The translations under genes and the position numbers were made by a program. A stretch of 64,000 nucleotides of DNA, from contig OX463781.1 in assembly GCA_949825025.1 (NCBI GenBank), positions 40,127,150 to 40,191,149 of the forward strand. Direction: 5' to 3'. This DNA comes from Siphlonurus alternatus (taxonomy: Eukaryota; Arthropoda; Insecta; Ephemeroptera; Siphlonuridae). Numbering within the stretch: the stretch's first letter is position 1; the number at the start of each line of letters is the position of its first letter. Under the pieces are notes generated by a model. That model worked only from the letters and a program-made list of their open reading frames with translations, did no database searches and was not told the origin of the DNA. Shown one piece after another: positions 1 to 41,200 of this stretch.

Positions 1-110
1 GCCTCTGAAAAATTCCCTTTGTGGTCCTGATAATCACCATGCCCCGTAAGAATAACATAGGGCATAATATATTGATTAACAAGGATACAAAAACATAAAA
101 CAATTTGTGT
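1..110 (+). mobile_element. Partial palindromic MITE (same family as 18784-19044)
   Basis: The phrase CTCTGAAAAATTCCCTTTG then AATCACCATGCCC and TAAGAATAACA matches the inner part of the two units at 18.8-19.0 kb. Its left end lies outside the window. Confidence 0.5.
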
Positions 111-1834
111 TTATAATCGTTACCAATCGAAAGTATACAACAATAATTTGTAATGAGGCTCCAATTACTCATTACATACCGCACATAACAAGCACTCTCA
201 TATACAACATCTAGGTCATGTCAATTTCACTGCTTTCGATGAATTTCAGCTACACATAATTACTGTAATTAATAGTACTGAATTAATCAATAATTTAATT
301 ATTAATGGAGAGTGAATAATATATGCGAATTATGTAAGAATAAATAATTATTAATTACGTTTTATACAAATTAGCAATTTTAGAATGTGTTAGATTAAAA
401 CTAAAAAAAATATATATATATTTATACCTTAAAAATTGAAGTGAGTTCAACGCTTGCTTATAAAAAAAATGCAATTACATCACTGAACTATATACAAATT
501 ACCACTGAACTATATATTCTTGAATTACATCTAAAAATTTATATTTAAGAACTATTATATTTAAATAGCATATCTTTATTAATCTCACTAAGTTATTAAG
601 ATTATGAAATAATTTAATCACATGTAATTAAAATTTAACACGAAGAAAAAAAAAAATTGAACTTTGCTGTAAACAGTGACGGAATTAGGTTTAAGTTCAT
701 GCTACATAAAATGTTAGTCAGATACTACGGGAAACTTCCTTCACACGTGATGGTCAGCTGTGATCTATGGTCCACATGTATCCTCAGAGAGGTGGGGGGG
801 GGGGAGTCTCGACACGGGCCACCTACCACTACACCTGTTACTACGCCACGCGAGCGCACGCCTAAATACAAAAAACCATGATAGTTAAATAGCAGGTAAT
901 ACAGATTTTTATAGTGACAATATTCTTCTTCGCTAATATCATCAATATAAGAGTGAAGAGTGTTGAAATTACTTGTACACCACGTCACTAGACGGTATAT
1001 TAATATATATATATTAATATATACCTTTAAATCAAAAATTTAGATCTTGGTATATAGAGTAAATATGTCACGTGTTTATCTTATAAAGATCGGATATTTA
1101 GCCAAAATATATCAAGTTGAATTCGGATAATTCTTGACACTACCACGGCGATATTACGATATGAATTATATTTTTAGAAGGTAATATAATAAATATCTTT
1201 ATTTAATTAATGAAACCACTCTGCGGCTCTGACAATAGATATAATTATAGTGACACTAGATTGGTTGGTTCTCTAAAAATAATTAAGCAGTCCGAGGCTA
1301 TTATTGTGTTGTAGCGCAGAAAAATTTAAAGCGAATCATGGTTTTAATTTTTAATCGAGAAAAAAAATAATACGCTTATATTAAAAGGGTATTTTTTATT
1401 CCTGACCAGTTTTATAATTTAGCTGAATGAAATCAATATATAATCCTTTGATTTAAACTACATTAAAACTGCTATATTATAACTAGGTCCAACTAAGAAC
1501 ATTATATCAATAGTGAATAGTGTCCCTTAAAAAAAAATTAGAACCAAAAATGCTTACGAAAGAAAGAGAGCAGAATTTACTTAAGAGTTTGAAAATATTC
1601 AAAACATTTTTTAATTAAAATTAAATTTTAATACCATGTTACAAGAACAAAAAACAAATTTTATTTGCTACATTACATTTTAAAAAATAATTCCATTATA
1701 TTATTTCATAGTAAGTTAGTTTAATTATAGCATATTATGTAATTTTTAATTGAAATATATTATTATAACAATAGTGTTATTGTATATTTAATTATTACCT
1801 TTAAGGTTTAATAACTTTGTTATAACAATTGAGG
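111..1834. other. AT-rich intergenic DNA
   Basis: No gene is recognised. A GC-richer patch near 723-870 with a G-run and GTTACTACGCCACGCGAGCG looks like a decayed transposon end. The rest is low-complexity AT. Confidence 0.4.
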
Positions 1835-2050
1835 TAGTGGAGGGGAGAACTTAGAATCGGTTTCACAGAGAGGCGCTCTTGTCAGTTGGCACCATCTGTC
1901 TGCTTATGTGGTGCTCAACACCGCTCAGCTGATTGGAGGTGGAAGTACCACCCACCCACCTGCCGGCCACTAGCTCCAACAAACCACTCATTGAACACCG
2001 AACTTAGTTACAGCAAAACAGCTTACGTAGCAGCAGAAATATTTTGACAT
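1835..2050 (+). promoter_or_regulatory. Candidate promoter and non-coding first exon of the kinesin gene
   Basis: A G+C-enriched block (for example CCACCCACCCACCTGCCGGC near 1951) within very AT-rich DNA ends at a consensus donor, GACAT|GTAAGTAC, with the intron starting at 2051. No protein is encoded. The position, 2.7 kb upstream of the first ATG on the same strand, suits a spliced 5' leader. Confidence 0.4.
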
Positions 2051-4084
2051 GTAAGTACAACTGTGTTTAAATATGCAATTACCTTCTAATTAGTACATAA
2101 ATTGCGATAATTGTTTAATTAGAAAATTAAGAAATTAATTGTTATAAGTAATTTGTTTTTAAGACTTTTTATTATGTAGAAATATTTTTTAATTTAAAAA
2201 TTTATCTACCATTGAATTTTCTTTATAATTAAATTTATTATTAGTGTTTTGCATGCTATTAGTTACTAAATAATAATTAAGTTCTGTATAATTTTATATA
2301 ATTTAAATTTGCACCAATTCACTATTAAATATTAAGATGGAGTGATTTCAATTATTTGATTTAAATAAATTAAAAAATATTATTTTGTTAAATCTATGCA
2401 CGCTGTAAAAAAACTATATTGTTTTTTGTAAAAATAAAATATTAAATATTTCTGAATAATAACTCATATAAAATATCATATAAATTAAATAATGATATGG
2501 AAGCTAATTGTTTTTGATTAATTACAGACATTGTCATGAATGTTGTTGATTATAATTTATGTCGTGTTTAAATACATGTACTTATTATTGTTAGTAACTT
2601 ACTAATAAGGCTGATAAATTATTACAAATAGTTCAAGGATTATTAATTACTATAATAAGTGTTTTGCTTTAATACCCCAGTTTTAATGAAATAATGTTAG
2701 CGTGCAAATTGAAACTCCGTAATATGTAATAGTAAATTGAGTCAGGAAATACAAAACAAGGCAGTCGATTTGACTGTAAACAGTGATCTTTCCTTAGTTA
2801 CCTTAGTTATTCTACGTTAAAATTTTCGTACAGTGTAAGTTGTGTGTTTTTTGCATTAAGCTATCTCTAGAATTAATCCAGGTAAATGAATTTTATTTCC
2901 GATTTTTATTTTTTAGAAAATTTAGATAGGGGATTATTGTAAATCAATTGTCAAATTAGAAGACACAATTATTGACTCTTAAGATTTTCATTTGATTATT
3001 TTTTTATAGGAAATTGTTAATGATTTAAAATAAATTTAATGGAAATTAGAAAATTAATTACTCGAGAATATGATATTTTTTATCAGTTGAAAGTAAAAAG
3101 GTCTTTGGCATTTTAGTGAATGGAATGACAAAAACAATTACTTTTACTTCTGCAAGTAAATATCAATTGTTGTAAATAATTAGTAAGTTGCATGCATTAA
3201 TTATGATAGTTTAAAAGAAAGTTACTTTCTTACAAAATATTTAAATTCTGTTCCTCCAAATTATTGTGTGTTTATTAAAATTTGTTGTTTTGGTGAAAGC
3301 ACTCATTAGCATAGCTAAATAATTATCCCGCATGTTTTACATGATGTATGAAGTTCAGTATATGACATGTATTGTGTCTACAGCATTTTGATGTGGTAAA
3401 TTCAACATTGTAAGCCTCGCAATAATGTGATGCCTTTGCTTCACTCAATTTATTTATTAATTTCTAGGATATGAAGCCGATCGCTGAAAAAGCGGACCCG
3501 ATTTATCATAATCTCTTCATTAGTAACAAATGTTTAAAAATTGTTCTAATTAAATTAAAATTATAATAACTGGATAATTCTAATTAAATAGCCTTAGCCC
3601 TAGTGTATATATATAGGCTGATTGTATACAATTAATGAAGTTAGTAAATGTATTCAGCTCCTTTGTCCATACATACAGCATATAGACAATAAGCTAGACA
3701 ATTATAATAATCCCTATACCCAGACTATGAAGAATTGAAATTTGGTATAATACACATAATTATTGCAAAAAATGAATACAAAAATTACATAAAGATTGTA
3801 ATGGAAATGTTTTTCAGAGATTGGAAAACGGCAAAAGGGATGATAAAGTATTTTCAAAGTCCTTCGCAATGCAGTCTTTTTAGGGGGTATTCACAAAGAA
3901 ATTAGCACAGATTGTATCCCAGAAAATTTTAGTACCATGTTTAGTACGTTCTACATTTAGTACTTTGATATCTTTTTTTAGCACTAAAAAAATCTGGGAT
4001 AAAATCTACAAGTCTCTTGTAAATACTCCCTTTTATTTAGTTTTCCTATAAATAGATTCTTCTGTGTGCCTCATGATATCTGGA
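2051..4084. other. AT-rich sequence upstream of kinesin exon 1
   Basis: No coding signal. Near 2830-2881 a less AT-rich block ends at CCAG|GTAAATG and could be a further leader exon. A degenerate palindrome of about 160 bp (3870-4035) has GGTATTCACAAAGA at one end and CTTGTAAATACTCC at the other. Confidence 0.3.
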
Positions 4085-4790
4085 CAGGTGTGACGTCACT
4101 GTGTAAATCATATTATGACTCATATTTGGACCAATGTGACGTCACGTGGTGCCCTCAGCCACATGTAGGGTATGGTGACTTTTCTGTGTGATTCATATGA
4201 CTAATTTCTGACCTGGTGTGACGTTATGTGTAAAATTAAAATTATAATATATCCGGCAACAGTATGAAAAACCAAGGTACCAAATATAATGAATTCAACA
4301 ATACTGATAAAAAAAAAGCATAAAATAAATAAAAATATATGCACCAAATAAAAAATTTAAAATATGCACTCAATAAGGAATTCCGGAAATGACATAATGT
4401 AGTGATGAATATGTCCACATTATAATGCTCAAATATGTAATAATTATTTTATGCTCTCGAAAAAAACACAAACTTTGAAGCATTGACTCGCTTCCTTGCT
4501 GATTTAAAGAGCTCAGTATGACGATCGAGAAGGAGAGGCATTCAAGCAAAATAAACTCAAAATTTTGAAAGAAAATAAACTATTATTAAGGATTTTATAT
4601 GTATATATACCATATAATTCATTTTTGCATCAGTATGACGTCATTTGATGCCCTCAGCCAAGTGTATAGGGTGTATGACTCATAGTGAATTTAATTTATT
4701 AATGTAATGACTTTTGGTCTGTGGACCAAGCAGTCATTGCTATGACTCATATGACTCATGTCCGACTAGGTGTGACGTCACGTGGTGCCC
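4085..4790 (+). promoter_or_regulatory. Cluster of CRE and AP-1-like motifs upstream of kinesin exon 1
   Basis: Perfect TGACGTCA palindromes lie at 4091-4098, 4137-4144, 4636-4643 and 4773-4780, with several TGACTCAT motifs (near 4115, 4675, 4742 and 4751) between them. The phrase GTGACGTCACGTGGTGCCC occurs twice and a related one a third time, so part of the cluster arose by local duplication. The last CRE ends 16 bp before the ATG. This could be an enhancer or promoter recognised by bZIP factors, or decayed repeats; the region also has AT-rich filler. Confidence 0.4.
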
Positions 4791-4796
4791 CCCGTG

Positions 4797-34214
<29,418 letters not shown>

Positions 34215-35159
34215 CCATGTCTGCTATATAACATAGTCACCGTCATATCAAAACTACATTTATGTATAAGCTTAATTAAATATTTATAAATATAACTATG
34301 TGCTCATTATTGTAACCCTGTATACCGTTTATTGATTTATTGAGGAAGAATCAACCTTCTCGCTATGGAACTATATATATATACGCTCACAATGTTATAC
34401 AAAATATAATAATATTCAATATACATTGATAATATTTTCTTTAGAGTCTAATCAAATTCATAAGTAGATAATGCTTTTTTTAAGCCTTTTTTATTTATTA
34501 TGTTGGTGTACTATTATTGTGTTTGGATTATATGTATTTTATTTATTTATTGCAGAAGGTAATAATATATATAAAAGGTTTCAACTTCAAAAATTGAATA
34601 CTTCATACTAATTAATTTTATGAATTTATTAATCAAGTTAATTTACATTATTAAGAGTATTTTGTGTACTGATAATGCTTCAATTGCCTAGATGCAATTT
34701 AACTTTAAACATTTTTTTTTATTATTTTAATTCTTGCAAATATTTGATAATAATTAACAAAATTAAGTTTAACATATTTTATTTAATTTGCAATAGTGTA
34801 TTGTGTTTTCTATGTTACCTACATCTGTGCTAAAATAAATATATAGTATATCTATATAGGTTACATTAAGAAACAAACAATAAATGTAGAAATCTTTCGA
34901 TTCGTCTAGACTAGGTGAATCATCAGATCATTACCTATATTTTTCGTCAAAATAATAAATATGTTAGGTAAATACATACGTCAATTATCACGTCATAAAT
35001 TATTAATCTGGATCATATTGACGCAATTCTAAATTATCAACACGCCACATATTACGTTAATCTTCAAATTTAAGTCCTGTTGTTTTGGGTTTAATTTCAT
35101 AAGTCATGTCCATTCCTTGACGCAGGCTGCACTCTTATCTAATCTGATATTGCGCTATG
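34215..35159. other. Intergenic: kinesin 3' UTR to GH18 gene A promoter
   Basis: AT-rich DNA without repeats or coding potential that I can recognise. ATTAAA near 34275 and AATAAA-like motifs near 34830 could be kinesin poly(A) signals. Confidence 0.5.
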
Positions 35160-35234
35160 GAGAGTATATAAAGCTACTGTAAAGAAGTTAAAGGCAAGAC
35201 AATAACTTGTCAAATATCTCTATTAATTAGCAAC
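35160..35234 (+). promoter_or_regulatory. TATA-box promoter and short 5' UTR of GH18 gene A
   Basis: TATATAA lies at 35165-35171, about 70 bp before the ATG. The expected start site is near 35195, leaving a leader of about 40 nt, typical of a strongly regulated secreted-protein gene. Confidence 0.6.
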
Positions 35235-35283
35235 ATGAAGGTGCAGCTCATATATCTACTTCTCGTCACCATTACTGCTGCCG
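35235..35283 (+). CDS. GH18 gene A exon 1: signal peptide
   Basis: It encodes MKVQLIYLLLVTITAAG, a basic residue then a hydrophobic core and small residues. The donor CCG|GTAAGT is in phase 1. The paralogue's exon 1 has the same 49-nt length. Confidence 0.9.
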
Positions 35284-38200
35284 GTAAGTAATAATATCTT
35301 GAAATTATTATTATTGTATATTTTGATATTTACATTTTAATTTCTATATATAAGTATTGCAAGATTGACTGCCAAAGTATTGTTTGTTTATCTTAAGGTA
35401 CAGATAATACGCCCAATGTTAATAAAAATCCCATTCATGAAAATTATGACAAAAATTTAGAATGTTCTCCTTTGTATACCTTATATCAGTAGGTAAAATA
35501 TCAGGTATACATAAACGAGCTAGGTTTCGAGTTATTAATTTTTAAAGTTGACTAATTTAACATGGAAGTTCCATTTCTCCATGCTAAATTAGTGAAATTT
35601 AAAAATTAATAACTCGAAAACCAGCTCGTTTTTGTATACTTGATATTTTACGTATATACTGCACTGAACTATATACTAATATACTGGTAAGGTATGTAAA
35701 GGAGAACATTTTGATTTTTTTTTCATAATTTTCATGAATGGGATTTTTATTAACATTGGGCGTATTATCTCTACCTTAAATATTAAAATAAATATATATG
35801 TTGATAAAAGTGTCTTATTATTTTTAAAACTGTATACAGTTTTAAATTGAACTAAAAATCCAATATTTTAAAAAATTGTCATTGACATTAATTAATTATT
35901 GTTTGGTTCTAGGACTATAAATATATCTCATGATAATTATAAGTTTAAAATTTTTAACAAAAGTACCAAAAGCTGAATTTTTTTATGGTTGCTTTTTACT
36001 AAGACGTTTAATAATGGTTTTGTGCGCAGGTGTAGTGCGCAGCGCGGTGGTGGTGTGCCAGCACGCCAGCTGGTCGGCCTACCGCACGCCCCCCGGAAAT
36101 TTCTCCCCCTCCCAGATCAACCCCTCGCTCTGCACGCACGGGGTGTACGCGTTCGCCGGACTGAACCCTGAGGACCAGTTCGTCGCCAGTGACCCTTACA
36201 CCGACCTTGAAGATGGGGGTGGACTTGGTGAGTCAAATCACTTGTGGAGATTTGAAAAGTCGACTTGATCAAATCAATCACTGTTTTTCATTGATGTCTT
36301 TGTTCAATAATCATATCATTAACAAAGCACTTTAGTCCCACTTTAGCCTCAATTTTTATCCCGGGATAAATAGAGTATTAAACATGGTGCTAAACCAGGG
36401 GCTCAACATGGTATTAAAAACATGGGATAAATTGGTGCTAACGTATCTGTTTAACATGGCTTAGCACCGTTTTAGCTAACATTTATTAGTAGTATTTTTA
36501 AAGCACCATGTTAAAACTAGATTTTACCCGGGATAAAAATCGAGGCTTAAGTGTTTTGTGAATGCTCCAATTAACTAATATTTAATAATATTGTAATTAT
36601 TAACATTTAAATTCAAGTGAACGTATAATTTTTTTATTAAAATTTCAAATTTAAATCAAATATTTTTTTTTTTCAAAGACCGCTTACAAATATTATGAAA
36701 TTTACATATAATAATTCGAACTTGAAATTGCAACATTATGAAAATGTTCCTTTCTTGCAGGAGGCTACAAGCAGTTCATTGACCTAAAGAAAATCAACCC
36801 TGACTTTAAGGCCATGCTTGCTCTGGGGGGTTGGACCGCCGCGGATGCTCAGTACGCCCAGGTGAAAGATACTTTAAATAAACGTGTATCTGCAGAAGGC
36901 CCATCATTCATTCTATATATTGATGCAATTGAGGTATCAACAGGAAATTTTTCTCCATAAAACACCATCTTAAAAAATTTGATATTTTTCTTAGTAACTA
37001 TTAAAGCTATTAATTTGAAACCATCTACCCCTACCCCAATTAGGGATCTTCTGATAATGAATCAGGAGCTTATTTTTCTCAAAAAAAAAATATTTAGTGC
37101 CAAAAAAATTCATTTCGAGTTTTTTTTTTATTTTTTTTTTTTTATTTATTGTTAGTAGATTTACAGAGTTAAGTCAAAAAGATTGGGACAGAGCGATCGA
37201 TGCAGTGCTAGTCTCACTACAATTGACTGCACTTCTAAAAAACTGACTCCCGCTCTGCACAGATCGCTGCAGACTCCGCGAGGCGTGCGGTGGTGACTCA
37301 GAACGCCGTGAACTTCCTCAAACTTCACGGCTTTGATGGACTCGAGGTTGACTGGCTGTACCCTGCTGGAAGTCAGAATGCAGTAAGTGCTCGCAAAAGT
37401 ACAATCTCAGAAATAGGTTTTTCACAAAGTATGTCAGAAACACCTAAAATGTTTCAAAAATTGACCCCTTGAATTATTTAAGACACATCTCGCGTTTCAG
37501 AAATCAGATTCAAAACACTTAACGTGTCTCGGAAACACATCAAGTGTCTTAACTAAGGGGGCAATTTTCAAACACTTTAGGCATTTCTGAAACACTTTGT
37601 GAAAGACCTATTTCTAAGAGTGTATTAGGAAATATGTTTAACTGTGGAATTCGCATTGATTTGAACTAAATATTATAAGCTGCAGATCACAAATAGTATT
37701 TAAATTGCTTTATGCAATTAGATACGAATAAAAAAAAGGTTATAAAATGCTGTTGTAATTTTCACCACATTTTCTAAACTAATACTCTTCTTAATGGTGA
37801 AATGTCATTGATCAGTATTATTTTATAAAAGATGAAATGAACATATACGGTATCTTAATTTAAGACAAAAGCTTATGAATTATGGAGAAATGAAGTGCTT
37901 ATTTATCAAGGATAAAAATCAACCTCGTTATAATCCATTGAATTTTCTTAATGAATCTTACAATGTTTTGAGCAATGGTTTGAAATGGTTGGGTAGAACT
38001 CTCGAACATAAATATGTGGCCTATCTGTAATACTCAATGCAATACATGGATACAATTTTTTAATTGCTTATTTTTTGGATAAAGAATATTATTATCAAGT
38101 TATATATATTGTCAAAATGTTTTATATATATATATATTTTTTAACACTCAGCAGCATTGAGTTGAAGGCGCTGTTACGTCACAATCATGCAATGCCTTTT

Positions 38201-41200
38201 GTCTATGTTTGCATGTTATAATTTGTATGACCATGACGTCATTAGAGCATTTTCCAGAACTATTTTTTTTTTTTTTAACTGACAACTCAATACTCGAGAT
38301 CCTTTATCCAAATATAAGCAAAAAAAAAATATTCATGCAGGTTGGCTATTGATTTAGAGATGTAACATTGAATCACATTCTGTGTCTCCAGAGCAACTTT
38401 GCTGTCCTTCTGTCTGAGATGCGCGTGGCCTTCGACAAAGAGGGTCTGTTACTCACTGCCAGCGTGGCCTCCAACTACTGGGCCGTGGGGATCTACAACC
38501 TGCCCTCCATGGAGAGGTATAACTCACTCGACGCAGTGGTGTGCGCGTTCGATTTGTAATCGGATGGTCGTGAGTTTGGTTCCAGGTACCGTCAAACTTT
38601 TTAACATAGCGGTTGCATAAATAAAATCCACTCGGGTATATGAGAGGTTGATGGCATTCTGACTGAGGTTTCCATGGTTCTCTCAGTCACTGCTAGGCAA
38701 ATGTTAGGATAGATTAATAGGACATAGCTACCAAAGTTAAATTTAGTCACTTGTAACCAGTACCCTATATACATGTATAACAAGGTTCAGTTGAAATTAA
38801 AACAATAACCCTCACCATCTTACTGTGACCTCCTTTAGACTGATGACCTCTGGTGTGTCCTCAGGAGTCTGGACTTCATGATCATGATGACCTACGAGTA
38901 CAATGGACCCTGGTGGCTTGTGACTGCCATTCATGCTTCCATGTACAACGTTGTAAGTACCACTAGAAATGGTAGCATTATATTATAACACTTATACAGT
39001 ATAATTAACGTGTTGATCTACATGGTTTATATAAATATAACGTATTTATTTCACAATTTTTGATATAATCAGTTACATTGCATGTCTTTTAGAAATATTG
39101 ATGTTAAATTTTTAATGTTGCTTATGATAGACATGAAATCTATTATAAATATTTTTGTTGTTATTTTATGTAATGTGGTACTTTTAATTATTAATGAATA
39201 ATGTAAGTGAAATAAGTAGTGTTCATGAAATGAATTGATTAATTTATTAGAAAACATTAAATTTTATCTTCATTTTAACTTAAATTTTTGCTTCATTACA
39301 GTAAGTGCACCAAATGAATCAAATTATAATAACTAATTGAACAAAAAGCATCAATGAGCACTTTTATAATGGAGTATTTACCTCAACATTTTTTATTTGC
39401 AAAAAATAAATAGAAGGTGCAAAGTTATGCTTCTCTGATTTTTTGTTTTTCAGATTTTTTATCCGGGAATTAATTTTTTAAAAATATTGAAAGTACTGAG
39501 AAAGTGACGCCTCTAGACACCTCTCTTAATAAAAAGATAGGACCTAAAAGGGGCGTGAGTCCAATTAAACCTGACCTCGGCAAAACTTTTTAGCAATACC
39601 TCCCTGGCTCTAAAAAAATCAGTTTCATAACTTTGCACCCTCTATCCATTTTTACAATAAGAAATTTTGAGGCCAATATACTCTATTATAATGACACAAA
39701 TTCCTAAATTTAAATAAATTTAAAGAGATGAACACTAATAATTAATAACCCACCATTATTTTGTCCCCAGAATTACACGGTCCAGGCGTACTTGAATGCG
39801 AACGTTTCTCCGGACAAACTGGTGCTTAGCGTGCCTGCTTATGGACACTCCTACACGTTGGCAAACCCGGACAACCACGGTCTGGGACAGACTGCATCTG
39901 CACCCGGTGAACCCGGTCCGTACACCAGGACACCGGGTACCCTCAGCTTCAACGAGGTATGAAATATGGATTATTTAAATGGCACATTGTTTTTAACATA
40001 CTAGTTGAAAATTTACTTCTTCAACTCATCCTATACACGTCTAAATCTAATCTTATAACGTCTGTTTACCTCAAAAACACATCTTATTTTCTTCTTGATC
40101 AAAGTGAGGATTAAATGTAGACAATATTTCTAACATTTTATGCTCAATAATAGAAAAGAAGACGTAATCTCGCCTTTTTTCCTTTAAAATGGTGCAAAAT
40201 AGTAAAAAAATTAGACGAGGAAAGAGCGAATAAAATATAAAATCAATTTTAACTTGGTCATCATTAATAACATAATACAAGCTTATAAATTTTGAATATC
40301 AATAATCATGGCAATTAATAGAATTAATGAAACCAATTAGAGAATTGATATTACTGACAAATGAATATTATATTTAAATAAAAATATAATCCATTTTCCA
40401 GTAATATTGCCTCTCTAATTGGTTTCATTAACTCTATTAATATGATTATTGTTGTTTTAAATATTTAAGCTTTTAGGGATAGTAAATTATTTTCATTTTA
40501 TATATATTTAACAAGGCATTACGTAAAACCTTCAATATAATAACTTGCTCACTATCATTTTTTACATTCGTATACGTACAGTTAAGTTCAGTAAAAATGG
40601 AACACTTTACATGCTGTAGTGTTGAAGTGAGCACTATCAATTCACTTGCTTGGCTTATGTGGCAACACTGTTGGAGCTCATACAAAGAGACTCACAGTCA
40701 CCTTCCCCAATCCACTTGGTCAAAATAATAGACAACGTTGTCAGTTCAGCACTATTGGTGTCTACTCTAACTCTCACGCACGCCAAGTCTCCCATTATTA
40801 TTGTCTATAACTGTACATTGCGGTTACAACCAGAACGTTTGCTGTAGATATTGGCGGAGCTGGACACCTGGACAGTGGAGAGGGAAGAGACCAACCAGGC
40901 ACCGTACGCGTACCGAGGGGACCAGTGGGTCTCTTATGATGACGAGATCTCCACCCAGTTCAAGGTAAAATAATACAATTTAGACAATAATGGTTGCATT
41001 TTTTTATTTCATAATTAGAAAATATACATAAAATTATGCTTTTCTGAATTTTTTCAGATTTTTTGGAGTGCGGGAACTACTTTGAAAAAAAAAATACTTA
41101 AAATATCTGAATTAGGGTGGTACAATCTGATGGGACAACCGTGACGTCATCAATAGCCAATCACAGCACGAAAAAATGACGTCAAGGTTGTCCTATCAGA

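Noticed and set aside
38526..38600. Functional tRNA gene
   Set aside because: Acceptor-stem pairing is not evident and the sequence continues into a SINE tail.
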